The position numbers and the translations under genes were made by a program. The notes below the pieces were generated by a model that saw only the letters and a program-made list of their open reading frames with translations, was not told the DNA's origin and did no database searches. Positions 14,354-25,293 of a DNA stretch of 64,000 bases are shown here, one piece after another. Numbering within the stretch: position 1 is the stretch's first letter; every line of letters starts with the position of its first letter. Origin of the DNA: Antedon mediterranea (taxonomy: Eukaryota; Echinodermata; Crinoidea; Comatulida; Antedonidae); the NCBI RefSeq assembly GCF_964355755.1, contig NC_092671.1, positions 18,066,001 through 18,130,000 of the forward strand. The letters are read 5' to 3'.

Positions 14354-14494
14354 ATGTCGTCCTTGCGTTGCGTCCATGTGGGAAAAAGATTACTATATTT
14401 CCGGAAAAACTCATAAAAGTGCCAATTCTAAGGTGTGGTATTCAGAATAAATGTTGGGAGTTAAAATACAAGGCAGGTGCGAAAGATAAATATT

Positions 14495-14572
14495 TGTAAT
14501 CTTAGGTCTTGGGTCTTAGCTTTCGTGATCTTAGGTCTTAGGGGGTCTTAGCTTTCGTGGTCTTAGGTTTCG
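14495..14572 (+). repeat. Short tandem repeat of a CTTAGGT/CTTTCGTG unit
   Basis: GTCTTAGCTTTCGTG followed by a TCTTAGGT unit recurs two to three times with small variations. Locally tandem and non-coding. Confidence 0.75.
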
Positions 14573-14639
14573 TGACACCCTGGTCTCCAGTTCTAAAACT
14601 GTTATGTGTGTATGGTAAAGATTTTCAAAGGATGCCCCC

Positions 14640-14856
14640 TCTCTTGATCCACCACTGTTTTGCTGGGCCGCATGTTTCTTGAGTATCGATCTTTACTAGT
14701 TAATTTTGTTTTTGTTTGCTTATTATAGTTTTTCTTATTCATGTCTTTTTATTTTTCTATAATGTTCTGCTTTGTTTGCTGGACCGCACCGGATATTGTG
14801 AGTGTCACTGATACAAAGGTGTATATGGTCAACAAATAAATAAATAAATAAATATT
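14640..14856 (+). repeat. Probable retroelement 3' tail ending in (AAAT)n
   Basis: A moderately GC-rich segment (GCTGGGCCGCATG, then GCTGGACCGCACCGG) runs into a T-rich stretch and then a clean AAAT tetranucleotide tail at about 14834-14856. This arrangement is typical of LINE or SINE 3' ends. No reverse transcriptase coding is left. Confidence 0.5.
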
Positions 14857-15001
14857 TCCATGCGGTCCGGTCCGCCGCCGTTTTGTTGGGTTTCACTCTT
14901 TACTCATTTAGTCAACATTTCATAACAGCATGAAATGTTTTTCCATGCCTAAAAAAATAAAAATAAAAATTGCGTAATTCTGCAGTTAGAAGTTGTAAGA
15001 C

Positions 15002-15009
15002 TATAAATA
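15002..15009 (+). promoter_or_regulatory. Possible TATA box of PDE12
   Basis: TATAAATA lies 54 bp upstream of the PDE12 start codon. If used, transcription would begin near 15033 and leave a 5' leader of about 30 nt. This is inference: AT-rich DNA yields TATA-like words by chance. Confidence 0.35.
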
Positions 15010-15062
15010 CACTGTGGTATGTACAATAATTTCGATTACCATCAACTGATAATCTATTTTAT

Positions 15063-16009
15063 ATGTCTGGCTTTCTGAAACGGGCCGTATTATCTATTAT
15101 TCCTAGGCCCGTCCGATTGAAGTTTCAGAGAAAAACATCGCCGACCGAGAGCAGCTGCCTGTCACCTGTCGCAAGTGTTCTTCCAAGGCCTAGGCCTATC
15201 CTAAACATGGAAAGAGTAAATGTTCGTTGTGTAGAAGAACAGGACGAAGCGATGAGTATAGCATTTGTTTATGAAGATATGAACTTGTGTTTACAACGTG
15301 ATAAAAATGAACAATTAGAGAGATCTTTAAACAGAATTCGTTCATCAATTCTTAAAAAATCCAAAATTATCGGTAAACGATCAAACAAGAAGTTAAAACA
15401 AGATCAAACTCAGTCTGGAGAAAATCACAAAGATTTACTACTAGTTTCACTGTGCAATTCTTTTGGTAAAGAAGTGGATTTATCATCAACAAATAGTGAA
15501 GCTTGGCAGTTTAGATCGGTTCTGAATGTAGGATCTTTTAAATATTCTGTTCATCGAAATTCACCAACAGTTAGAAACTTGTCGTTACCACGTTGTGCAG
15601 TTATAAGCTGCCCCGTGTTTCCCAGGGTGTCGTTCGAGTTTGCAGAAGATGCAGAGTATGTATGGTACCGTGGTTGTCCTGCTGATCCCTCAACTATCGT
15701 AAAGTCAACTGAAGAAGTCGAAGATGATAGTCAAGTTTTAAAGAAAAAACGACGTGAAGATACATCTGAAAATAGTACTAATGCTAACGAACCTAGTGTA
15801 AGTCATTGGGAAAAAGTGAGCACTGAAAAAGTGTATGTACCTTCTAAAATGGATGATGGTTTTTTGCTAAAACTTGATTGTACCCCTAAATCTAGTTCCG
15901 ATATTGGAGTAACTGCAAAATGTTTTCTTAAAAATCCTGTACGTTCAGCATCTACATTCCCATTTGAAAAGAGGCACAGCTTTACTGCTAAGGTTACACA
16001 ACCAAACAG
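15063..16009 (+). CDS. PDE12: PDE12 exon 1 (residues 1-315 plus 2 nt)
   Basis: Contains the start codon, the basic presequence and the whole N-terminal region ahead of the nuclease domain. This includes a beta-rich part (about residues 140-215, with WYRGCP) typical of PDE12 N-termini. A Lys/Glu-rich low-complexity stretch follows at about 225-245. The donor is CAG|GTAAGG. Being large and single, this exon carries half of the protein. Confidence 0.95.
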
Positions 16010-19000
16010 GTAAGGAAAAAAAGAAATCAATAAATTATGATTTATTTAATTTCTGCTTGTGCACTTTAACACATCACTGCACATTGCTTCCAGTTCTTTG
16101 TGGTATTGTTAATAAAATGTGTCAGAGATTATCAGAAATATTCATAAACTAATGTATACATTTTTTAGTTTATTTTTCTATTTGAAAACCATATCGCATC
16201 CTTTGGTCATAAATAAACTCTAGATTACAATTTAAATGTATATCATTAAATTGATCCATAAAAATAAAATAACATACCATTTATATACACTTTATATTCA
16301 CAGAGGTCCATATACTTCTCTCTGCCTGGTCTGCCCTCAAAATACAACTCACAAGATCTTTACATTCTTTTCTGTTTTGTTATTTTATTTGTTCACAGTT
16401 TATATATTGAATATACAATATTTATAAATATTGGTTCTTTTTGCAGCTTAAGAGTTGTATCTTATAATATATTGGCGGACTTGTATGCTGATTCAGATTT
16501 TGCTAGAGATGTTCTCTTCTCATATTGCCCACCTGATATTCTCCACATTGATTATCGAGAACAGTTACTCTTGAAAGAAATTACAGGTAAAGTAGTCAAC
16601 ACTTTGGTTGTTTTCGGACTGTAAAACGTGTAACCTAAAATTACTCTCAGGACTAATAAGACAAATCGTTCGGATGACAAAAATTACAAATGGATGTAAA
16701 CTCGATAACATTTAACCAGCAAGGTCATATGTCATGTTTCTTTTTAACAACATAAGGTCAACTTGCTCCTTATCTTAATCGTCTTGTGGTGGTTTAAGGT
16801 GAAAAAATCCACCAACTGAGGTAGGTTTTTAAAACAGCTGTTTAACTTTTTATACCCAAGGGAAGCCACATGCGACCATTACATATGTAAATTCTAATTT
16901 GCATATTAGTTTCGTCATTGGCAAATCCTTGCAATGAATGTTTGAGACCAGAAATGAGATTTTATCCTAAAGAATAATAAATAAAGTATATTATCAGAAG
17001 CAAAGAGTAAGGCCTGTAAAATGTGTTTGTTTGCTAATAACCACTGTTTGCTTCTGCATTATATGTACTTGAAATGTCTGACAACATTGTAGAAAAAAAA
17101 ATTTTCAATACTGCTGTTTTTATTTATTGCTTTATTTCCAATAGTAGATTTCATGTCAACTGAACATAAGATAGTCACATATTCTAGCTATTATGGTTAA
17201 TTCATTGTTTAAGGTGTAATACTACACTGGATCTATTATAATTCTACATTGTTATTACAACTGTTTATTTGTTACAGGCTACAATGCTGATTTAATCTGT
17301 CTGCAGGAGACAGGCAAAAGGTTGTTTGAAAATTCACTAGTTCCAACATTGAAATCGCAGGGTTTGGAAGGCTTAATATGCTATAAGCATTTACAACCAG
17401 AAGGAGAAGCTATTTTTTATAGAACATCTAAACTAAGGTAATAAATCAGAAACTGAGCATTTTAATTTTAGGGGGACAATGTATCTTTAATGTTTCAGCT
17501 CATATTGAATATAGAGATAACTCAAGATTTGATATGCTTTTTTGATGTCATTAAATTACATCTAGGTAATGTCTGGTGTATGCTTTACCTACAGTGCTGT
17601 ATTTACACAAAGAAATAAAACAAATTGTGGAAATTATGCAAATAAATTTTAGGGAGACATTTATTCGAGGGAGGCGTTTTATTTTTAGAGTAAAAATTGT
17701 ATCAAAATGCTAAGTAAATTATAGATCATGGCAGTCAATCAATTCTACTACCAATAGAAGTGTGTTTTGATACATTGTGTGAATACTGTATGCATGTGAC
17801 GGGGCGTTTATTCAAGATGGCCATTTATCTGTGCCATATTAATTGCACCCTTAGGCAAGATGCTTTACTCTCATCGCCTCGTCGGATTCGTTTTTCCCAT
17901 GTACATAGTGCACATTAAAGAACTTGGAAGTACACTATTCGCCAAAAGTAGGGGATCGCCTCCTGGTGTGCTGATCTGGTAGATAGGCACTGCTGGCTGC
18001 CATGGATCCAAATTTAGCTTGAAGACAAAATATAAATATCTTTATTCAATTAAACACGGTAATATACAGTACTGTACTATGCATTTATGTTTTTTCTTGT
18101 TATTGTTACAGGTTTATAGAAAGTCATGATATCGTTCTTTCTGAAGCATTTCAAGCAGATGGCCAATATGATTATCTCCGGAAAGCTGTTTCAAATAATG
18201 AAGGAATGTTGAAGCGAATCACTTCCAGGTCCTCTGTAGTTCAGGTACTGTAATAATATAATATTATTAATGTTGTATAAGGTTATACAAAGAAATTAAC
18301 TTTAACCAATTGCCAATCATGTGCAGGGCTAGAAATTTAAAAACCTTTGCTAGTTGTATAAAATCCAACAAACAAAATAAGCAACCCAACTAGCCAGCAA
18401 ATGTGTTGGTTATTTAAAAAAAAGTTGAATTTACAGAAATTGGCAGATCAAGTCTAAAAAAAACTAAAAAGTAACTATAAATATAAAACAAAAATTACAA
18501 CCAAACCAGCCAACTTCAGTTTTTTACTAAATTTTGTTTTGATGAGAGTGGGCCATTTCCTAATCCAATATGTGTTTCTCATTAAAAGCAATAGGCTTAA
18601 TCAGTTTACTCTGTAAATCTTTTGATTTTGAATGATATTAGAGAAAGACACAAAATTTGAGTGAGTTTTAGAGTGAGTATAGTCAACGGGAACCCAGTGT
18701 ATTACACCTCTTACTCGAATGAAACACCATGTATAATGAACTCAGCTGATATGCCTATGTTCGCAGCACTGTTATTTTGTCTTTGGAGTATACTTGTCCA
18801 TGTCTCCTGCATGCTTGCTGGTGGCTGAAAGTCTAATTCAGGAATAACTTTAGAATAACTGCTTTAAAAAATAAAAATTTACAATGTAACCATATCCTTA
18901 ATATTAATGTGTCTGTTTCCAGGTGGCAGTTTTTGAGGAGATAGCTAACCCCTCACGTAAGATATGCGTTGCCAACACTCATTTGTACTTTCACCCGCGT

Positions 19001-21038
19001 GCTGGCCATGTAAGACTCATTCAGACAGCTGTCATAACACATCACTTGGAACAGCTGAAGAAGATTTACAAAGAACAGGTAGGCTTTCAGAGTGTATCCT
19101 TGCAACACAGTAAATTTACTATGGCGTTGATTTACTGACAATGTTAATTCCAAACTTCAGATAACTTCACATCAAGAAACCATTCACATATTGTGTGAAA
19201 ATGAAGTACATTTTTGCAAGCAGTTTCAGAGAAAGTACTTTCATCATTCAACTTACAGAAATAATTCATTGGTGAAATAATTTTTAAAACACAGCCATAA
19301 TAAATTTAATGCATTTTCCACAAGTTTGTATCCCCACCGTCATACAATAATAGTTGCATCTTGTACATCCAGTTGATTCCAATATCAGTTTTTGGCACAA
19401 ACAGTTTGTTGATTAATGAATTAAAACTAATGCTTGGTTCCCACGCAACACAACAACGTAATGCAATGTAAAGGATTTGACCAATTACAAATGATGGACT
19501 ATTCAAACTGTCGCTTGTCATTGGTCAACTCGCTTGCATTGCGTCTATGTTCTTGCGTTGCATCATAGTGGGATTTTTAAGGTCTATGTTTTTAAAGCAA
19601 GTCAGCTTTCCATTTATTTTTGCTTTAGTGCCTTGTCATCTATAGTACTACCCCCAAAGTCTTTCTGAAAATTAAATAAAAGCATTGCAATGTCAACAAT
19701 ATTAATTGGGCCGAATCATCCCTGGGCTGAATCTGCTATTTTGTGAATTTTTCTATGTTTTTGTTATAAGGGCCCCATTGGAAATAAGCTTTTTTAGCTT
19801 TTTGGGTAATCCTTTGTATGTTGATTGTACCAAATAACACAAACAAAAACAAATCGTCCAAGGCCGAATCATCTCTGGGCCGATCTTCCCATTCCAAATC
19901 ATCCCTGGGCTTAATCGCCGTCCCTGCTACCTTTAAGACACTCTGAAATATATGTTCTTTAGTTCTACCATCAGTGTAGCAACCTAACAGCAATATTAGT
20001 TTTTTTTATTAGTAAATTATCATTCAAATAAATATTTTATCTTTTTTCAGAATGGCTGTGATAACCTGGCAGTGATATTCTGTTGCGATCTTAACAGCAC
20101 ACCAGGTGCAGGTGCATTTGAGTTGGTTTCAACAGGTAGTGTGGCTAAGTATGCAGCTGATTGGTATTCAAGTAAGTATATTGAAGAAGCATGCACAGTA
20201 TACTGTACATGGTCTAACTATTTAAAGTTTATGTCAATTAAAACTCAATGTTTTGATAATTTTTTTTATTTTTAGCTTGTGATTGATTACATATTTATGC
20301 TTAACCTAGTTTAACATAAGTGCACAGAATGGCTTCAAATCGTTTTTAGGATCATTTCAGGCCATTTCATGCATTTTGACAAATGTAAACAAAGTTCAAT
20401 AGTCCTAAATCCCATTTGGATATGTTTTAGGCAATTGTGATCATTATGGCAAATTACTGTACATATTTTTGACAGAAAAACATCAAGTGCACTTGAAAAT
20501 TCTCTTAAATCACCATTTGATAACATATTAGGCCATTTTGAGCATTTCTTCTCTTCTTTCTTTTTTTTCAGTTTAGCATGGAGATTATTTCGAACCATAA
20601 AACACTTTATAGAAGTTTTTTGTTGATCCAATATTTATATATTGGATAAATTAAAAAAAAACACTTTATTTTCTATAATTTAGGATCCAAATAAAATCCA
20701 AAATAAATCATGTTACTTTGTAGATGATTAAAGACATAACATTTGCATAATAATGTTATTTATTTTTAGGTGGAAAAGAAGAATTTTGTGGCGGTTTGGC
20801 AATAAGCCATAGCTTAAAGCTGAACAGGTGTTACTCGTCGACAAAATACACAAACTATGTATCTGGATTCCAGGGTGTTCTTGACTACATCTTCTATGAT
20901 CACCAGTATCTTGATGTTGAGCAAGAGGTGCCATTACCAGAACATGCTGATGTCATCCAGCATACAGCTTTACCAAGTCAGGTCTTCCCTTCTGACCATT
21001 TGGCATTAGTTAGTGACCTTAAGTGGAAAGAACAGTAA
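15063..21038 (+). CDS. PDE12: PDE12, 2',5'-phosphodiesterase 12 (7 coding exons, 641 aa)
   Basis: Joined exons: 15063-16009, 16447-16586, 17278-17437, 18112-18244, 18923-19078, 20051-20171, 20770-21038. All use GT-AG and the phases fit. PDE12 is a mitochondrial EEP-family nuclease that removes poly(A) from mitochondrial RNAs and cleaves 2',5'-oligoadenylate. The first 24 residues are basic with no acidic residue, as in a mitochondrial presequence. The start is supported by an in-frame stop at 15027-15029. The catalytic domain runs from about residue 316 to 641 and shows VSYNILADLYAD, ICLQE with the metal-binding Glu373, ANTHLYFHP (478-485), CDLNSTP (Asp525, Asn527) and SDHLALVSDLKW with His629. 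The length is close to human PDE12 (609 aa). Where vertebrates have DFNST this protein has DLNST. The motif set favours PDE12 over other EEP nucleases such as CNOT6 or angel. Confidence 0.97.
16447..16586 (+). CDS. PDE12: PDE12 exon 2, start of the EEP domain
   Basis: The acceptor is TTTTTGCAG and the donor ACAG|GTAAAG. It encodes SLRVVSYNILADLYADSDF and DYREQLLLKEITG. The Asn of SYNILAD is a conserved metal-coordinating position in EEP nucleases. Confidence 0.95.
17278..17437 (+). CDS. PDE12: PDE12 exon 3 with catalytic Glu373
   Basis: The acceptor is TTACAG and the donor CTAAG|GTAATA. It begins YNADLICLQETGKRL, which carries the catalytic glutamate, and ends EGEAIFYRTSKLR. Confidence 0.95.
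17825..18005 (+). repeat. Dispersed repeat fragment in PDE12 intron 3
   Basis: Locally GC-richer sequence (CTTAGGCAAGATGCTTTACT, TCGCCTCGTCGGATTCG, GTGCTGATCTGGTAGATAGG) stands out from the surrounding intron and has the look of an old SINE or LINE tail. There is no second copy in the window, so this rests on composition and style. Confidence 0.35.
18112..18244 (+). CDS. PDE12: PDE12 exon 4 (residues 416-460)
   Basis: The acceptor is TGTTACAG and the donor CAG|GTACTG. It encodes FIESHDIVLSEAF and ends RSSVVQ in phase 0. It matches the less conserved middle of the nuclease domain. Confidence 0.93.
18324..18435 (+). mobile_element. Truncated copy of a CAGGG-ended element in PDE12 intron 4
   Basis: CAGGGCTAGAAATTTA and then TTGCTAGTTGTA match the left end of the complete element at 30211-31547 (CAGGGCTCGAAATTTA, TTGCTAGTTGTA). 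Further CTAGC-AGCAAA words follow, as in that element. No matching right end is found in the intron. Confidence 0.65.
18923..19078 (+). CDS. PDE12: PDE12 exon 5 with the NTHLYFHP motif
   Basis: The acceptor is TGTTTCCAG and the donor CAG|GTAGGC; it is exactly 52 codons in phase 0. It encodes RKICVANTHLYFHPRAGHV and RLIQTAVITHH, the conserved NTHL substrate-binding segment of the EEP fold. Confidence 0.95.
19431..19578 (-). mobile_element. Short MITE-like repeat, family A copy 3, in PDE12 intron 5
   Basis: Inverse-oriented relative of 14221-14353. TTGGTTCCCAC is at the left and ATAGTGGGATT at the right. GATTTGACCAATTACAAATG and GTCATTGGTCAACTCGCTT lie inside. It is intronic and non-coding. 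Confidence 0.75.
19718..19915 (+). repeat. Short direct repeats of a GGCCGAATCATCCCTGGGC unit
   Basis: The unit occurs near 19709-19728, 19862-19880 and 19894-19910 with small changes, inside PDE12 intron 5. It is probably part of a degenerate dispersed repeat. Confidence 0.6.
20051..20171 (+). CDS. PDE12: PDE12 exon 6 with the DLNST motif
   Basis: The acceptor is CTTTTTTCAG and the donor TCAA|GTAAGT. It encodes NLAVIFCCDLNSTPGAGAF, containing the active-site Asp525 and Asn527. Confidence 0.95.
20770..21038 (+). CDS. PDE12: PDE12 exon 7, C-terminus
   Basis: The acceptor is ATTTTTAG. It encodes YTNYVSGFQGVLDYIFYD and the terminal SDHLALVSDLKWKEQ, then TAA. His629 of SDH is the conserved catalytic histidine of the family. 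Confidence 0.96.
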
Positions 21039-21178
21039 AACCAATGAAAGAAAAAAATTAGAAGAACTTTATAACAAAATATTATTCCATTAATTTTTTG
21101 TTTAAAAAGTAAAATGAAATAGACATTTATGAACATAGCTTTTAAGTAACAAAGAATCAAATACTTATAACACTGGTA

Positions 21179-21184
21179 AATAAA
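21179..21184 (+). terminator. PDE12 poly(A) signal
   Basis: AATAAA lies 141 nt after the PDE12 stop codon and is followed by an A/T-rich stretch. It is the first canonical signal downstream of the gene. The surrounding words CACTGGTAAATAAAAAG are duplicated at about 21952-21968. Confidence 0.6.
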
Positions 21185-21783
21185 AAGTAAATTTAAAGGC
21201 CAGGTGCGGGCAAAAAATTTCTATTGATCATACATTCCAATAATTATCGATCTATAGTTTCCCCTATGTTTCATAATTTTTGGGATTTTCTTTGTGTTAC
21301 AAGACCTTGTTGAAAATAAGCACTTTCTTATCAGTGGGGGGATAGTTCAAATTACACAGTAAAATCTCTATTCTTTTGTACACAAATTTTGTAAATAGAG
21401 AGGCATTTTAAAAAGCTATGAAAAATAAACGGTGTGGTAAAAAATGTTATCAGATGACTAAATATAGGTAATATAACTTGAATATTACATTTCTGGTATT
21501 TTTATTCAACTTCAAATTTTTATTTTCATGCGATAGCAAAAATTATCCACCGTATATCCACCATCTTTTTTCACCTGCTAGGGAGTCACCAGACATGTTG
21601 TTACATTATGTTAACTACCTAACTACTGAAAAAAGTCTTCCTGGTTTTTATGGAAGAATTTTGTATTTGACCATATCAAGGGGGAAATTCATGTTTTTTC
21701 ATCTTGATTTCTGTTACAAATATTTGATTTATGTACAATTAACCAAATATTATATTTAAAATTCATGCCTGTACCTGAGCTTT

Positions 21784-22104
21784 AAAGTATTTGTTTCTGC
21801 TTTATTGATACAATTTATATTATAAATCAAAAGACAAATTACTGAAAACATTTTGTGGGTATCAGTGGATGGGTCTCAATGGAGATACTAATAAAATAAG
21901 TAAAAAGCTAAATCAAAACCAAGACAGTAAATTGTTTTGAATATATTATAACACTGGTAAATAAAAAGTAAATTTAAAAGTATTTGTTTCTGCTTTATTG
22001 ATACAATTTATATTATAAATAAAAAGACAAATTACTGAAAACATTTTGTAGATGGGTCTTAAATGGAGATGCTAATAAAATAAGTAAAAAGCTAAATCAA
22101 AACC
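21784..22104 (+). repeat. Two-copy tandem duplication, offset about 193 bp
   Basis: The segment from AAAGTATTTGTTTCTGC to GCTAAATCAAAACC (21784-21920) is repeated at 21977-22104 with small indels. The second copy is preceded by a duplicate of the PDE12 3' end motif CACTGGTAAATAAAAAG. This indicates a local rearrangement that copied the end of the PDE12 transcription unit. Confidence 0.85.
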
Positions 22105-23009
22105 ATTTTTATTCCAACCATCTTTAAAGAGGGTAACACATTTTTCCACCTATTATTGTTGCAATAGTATTTATATTTTACCTGTTAAAAAATGAAAAAT
22201 ACAAAGTACTTAGTTTAGAACACAAGAGTGTGATTTACTTATCATTTTACACTTTTTTTCCCCTCAATTTTTTCTCTTCAAAGTTTTCTGTTAAATTATT
22301 GTTTTCCCGGGTTACTCTAGCACGTTTCTAGATTCTAGATAGATTAATATACTGGCATCTGATTGGCTAAAAGTTATCCAGTATCTACTGTGAAGAGAAC
22401 TACTAATTAAGTTGAAAATAATCGATCTGGTCAACTACAAAATCGGTATTGTATCATAGTAATTGGTAACTGGTAACAATCCCACCAGTATCTTATGGGG
22501 ACTTCCTAATCTGAGAAGGTCGCGAATAAATGTGTGCTAATTATACACTGGTTACGAAGAGGCCTACTTACTTCGATTAGGTGCTGGCATGACTATCCAC
22601 TTTTCCTTGATCTTGTTTACAGCCCTTCAAGGTTAAAACAAATTATTTATACAATTTCGGCATAAAAAATAAATACATATAAAATATAATTTGAATGATG
22701 TTATTAAAAGAAAAAAAATTATTTAGTTAAAAATAAAAAAGTAATAAAATAATATTGTTTTTCTTCAATATTTTGGTGCTTTAGAAATTCATAGGCCTAC
22801 CGAATCATAGGCTAACAACAACTTGTAAAACCTTTTAACACTACATTGTGATTTTATTAATTAAATTGCATAATTGTAATGAACCGTGGTCGAACGATAA
22901 GGTCTACAAACAATAAAAGAAAAAAAAACATGAATCTTTTAAAAAGTAGGCCTACACCCTATACGATATAGGCCTACATAGGCCTACGATATCACCAGCA
23001 GGGAAATCA
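22105..23009. other. Intergenic, no gene seen
   Basis: No open frame or repeat that I can name. A cluster of AGGCCTA words lies near 22950-22990. Confidence 0.5.
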
Positions 23010-23199
23010 TTTCAATTCATCGACATTTTTATTCCATAATCAAAATAAAACATATACATACAATACAAATAATAAGAGAATGTAATGGGATACAAAATAA
23101 GCACAAGGTGCTTTAAACATGTAATCCTAACAAAAAGATCAAACAATTAGTACAAACAAAAAAGAACAAACCAAAATAACATAATGTGATTTACTTAAC

Positions 23200-23685
23200 T
23201 TAAATATTTCTATTGTTATAATATTGCTTTAATCTCTGTTTAAACAAACTTAAAGTGGGGGATTGTTTTATATAATCTGTTAAATTATTCCAAATATGTG
23301 TTCCTTGGTAGGAAATACATTGCTGTCCGACTTTGGTGCGTTTTAGTTGTGGACAGTAGTTTATGGAATGAGGCAGATGTACTAAATAAGTTATTAAATG
23401 ATTCAGGTAATAGATTATGTTTATATTGATACATAAAAATATAGCAGTGTGTTTCGTATAAAGGTCAAAAATATTTAATGTTTGGGTCGAAATAAAAAGT
23501 GGATGAGAAGGATGCATAAAATGAACATGACAAATATTTCTAAGTGCTTTTTTCTGGAGAATATGTATACGGTTTAAATTTGTAGCAGAAGTAGCACCCC
23601 ATACTGTGATAGCATACGTTATTCTAGGTAATATAAGTGCATTGTATACCGTTAACAAGATTTTACTTGATAACATAGACTTCAC
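23200..23685 (-). pseudogene. LINE remnant: C-terminal domain
   Basis: A 161-codon frame with the LINE C-terminal motifs LPRITYAITVWGATSATN and LQKKALRNICHVHF, ending LFKQRLKQYYNNRNI and a stop. The terminal stop is probably the authentic ORF2 end. Confidence 0.85.
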
Positions 23686-23732
23686 TTTGTTTAAGACACC
23701 AATTATTCTAGAAATACTGTTTGCTACCTCAT

Positions 23733-24119
23733 TTACATGAAAATTAAACGATAAAGTTTCATCCAGAAATAAGCCTCAAATGTAACTTCAGTAGCTTTTA
23801 CAATACATTCATTTCCCATCCTCAATTCTATTGAGGTAGTGGAAGCTGACTTATTTCTAGCCTTAAATATAACAAATTTTGATTTGTTTACATTTAGCGT
23901 TAATTTGTTAGCAATAAACCAGTCCGAAAGTATAGATAACTCCTGGTTCATTGTATCAAAAGCTTGACTAATATCATTGTGACTATAAAACACATTTGTG
24001 TCATCTGCATACATAATCATGTCTACATGGTTACATGCTAGACTAATAGCATTAATGAATTTAAGAAATAATAATGGACCCAATATGGATCCCTGAGGAA
24101 CTCCAGTGTTTACTGTCAT
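23733..24119 (-). pseudogene. LINE remnant: RT catalytic YADD block
   Basis: A 128-codon frame with NTGVPQGSILGPLLFL, MIMYADDTNVFYS (the YXDD active site) and KLTLNVNKSKFVIFK. These are standard palm-domain motifs of CR1/L2/jockey-type reverse transcriptases. The frame breaks at both ends. Confidence 0.9.
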
Positions 24120-24254
24120 TTTACTAGTAAGTAAGTATTAACAATGAATGTGTATTGTATAGTCTTTTTTAAGATAGTTTGAGAACCAGTTTAGCGGAAC
24201 TCCTCTTATACCATAAAATCTTAACTTATCTAATAATATATCATGATCGATTGT

Positions 24255-24297
24255 ATCAAACCAGGGAGTTGTTTATTTTACAACTCCCTGATCAAAC
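24255..24297. mobile_element. 29-bp perfect hairpin insertion with 7-bp target duplication
   Basis: ATCAAAC (24255-24261) is repeated at 24291-24297. Between them, 24262-24290 is a hairpin with 11-nt arms CAGGGAGTTGT / ACAACTCCCTG and a 7-nt loop TTATTTT. Removing one target copy and the hairpin restores the expected reading KAFDTIDHD in the host LINE, which shows the insertion is younger than the LINE. Confidence 0.85.
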
Positions 24298-24458
24298 GCT
24301 TTTGATAAATCAAGGAAAACTCCTAGTGTGAACTCTTTATTCTCAATAGCGTTTGTGATTTTTTCAATCGATTGTATTAAAGCATGACTAGTTGAATGGT
24401 GTTGTCTAAACCCATATTGTGTTTTACTCAGTAAACGTTGTATTTTGAGAGGTAACAA
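24273..24458 (-). pseudogene. LINE remnant: RT block with FLDLSKAFD, truncated by an insertion
   Basis: A 61-codon frame with TQYGFRQHHSTSHAL and LGVFLDLSKAFD, including the first catalytic Asp region of the reverse transcriptase. It stops inside the 29-bp hairpin insertion at 24262-24290. The expected continuation (TIDHDILLDKL) resumes on the far side. Confidence 0.85.
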
Positions 24459-24482
24459 ATCGTTTGATCATACACAATCCTC

Positions 24483-25025
24483 TCAAATATTTTTGGAAAA
24501 AAAGGGTAAAATGGAAATAGGCCGATAATTATTTGTATCTGAGATATCACCATTCTTAAATACCGGGATGACTTTAGCAATTTTTATATCAGCCGGGACA
24601 CAGCCCGATGATAATGACGTATTAATAATATGCAATAAAGGTTTTAAAATAAACGGGGAAGCAGATTTTATGAGTTGGGCACTTATACCATCATGGCCAG
24701 GAGAAGTATTCTTTGTGTTTTTAATATAGTGGTTAAGTTCATGTTCAGTAACCGGTTTGAAAAACATTGAAGAGGTAAAATTTCTCTTTAAGAAAATTCT
24801 GTGCGTGATTTGATCATTTTGACATTCATGCCTAAATTTATTATTTAGTTTTTCTCCAATATTAATAAAAAAAGAGTTGAATGCATTAGCTTTCTCGTCA
24901 TTATCAGAGAAAGTCTCAGTACCCAATTTTATTTTTGTAGGCAAATTGGTAGTCTTTTTCCTACTCATTATATTTTCGGCATATTCCTGCGCCATAATTG
25001 TAGATAATTCTTTCTTTTTCTTCAT
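24483..25025 (-). pseudogene. LINE remnant: ORF1 end joined to RT N-terminal part
   Basis: A 180-codon frame. Its start (KKKKELSTIMAQEY) continues an ORF1-like C-terminus. The rest is the pre-RT and first RT blocks, with FNSFFINIGEKL, SPGHDGISAQLIK and NNYRPISILPFFSK. There is no endonuclease domain between them. The frame is lost near 24483, where IFERIVYDQT continues in another frame. Confidence 0.8.
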
Positions 25026-25293
25026 GTCCGCGTCAGGTAAATCTTCAGTAATAAATACGTTTTGTGATTTACTTTTTAATTTTACTTTTCCTAGTTTTAG
25101 GACTTGGTTTCTTTGTGGACGGTACAGAAATTTAGCTATTATATGCCTCGGTTTATTATCTAAACGGCGTTTCTCGAGTCCGAGTTCTTCGCGTAGTATA
25201 CCTTTTTATAATAAGTCCTGGGTGTTTTCTGTAGCATTTTCTATAACTCCTTCAAACCTTAGATTAAAACTCCTACTGTATCTTTCTTGTTTT

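Noticed and set aside
17650-17815. GGCGTTTTATTTTTAG and GGGGCGTTTATTCAAG as possible inverted or direct repeat ends, also seen loosely near 29080-29110
   Set aside because: The similarity is limited to short T-rich words and I could not define boundaries.
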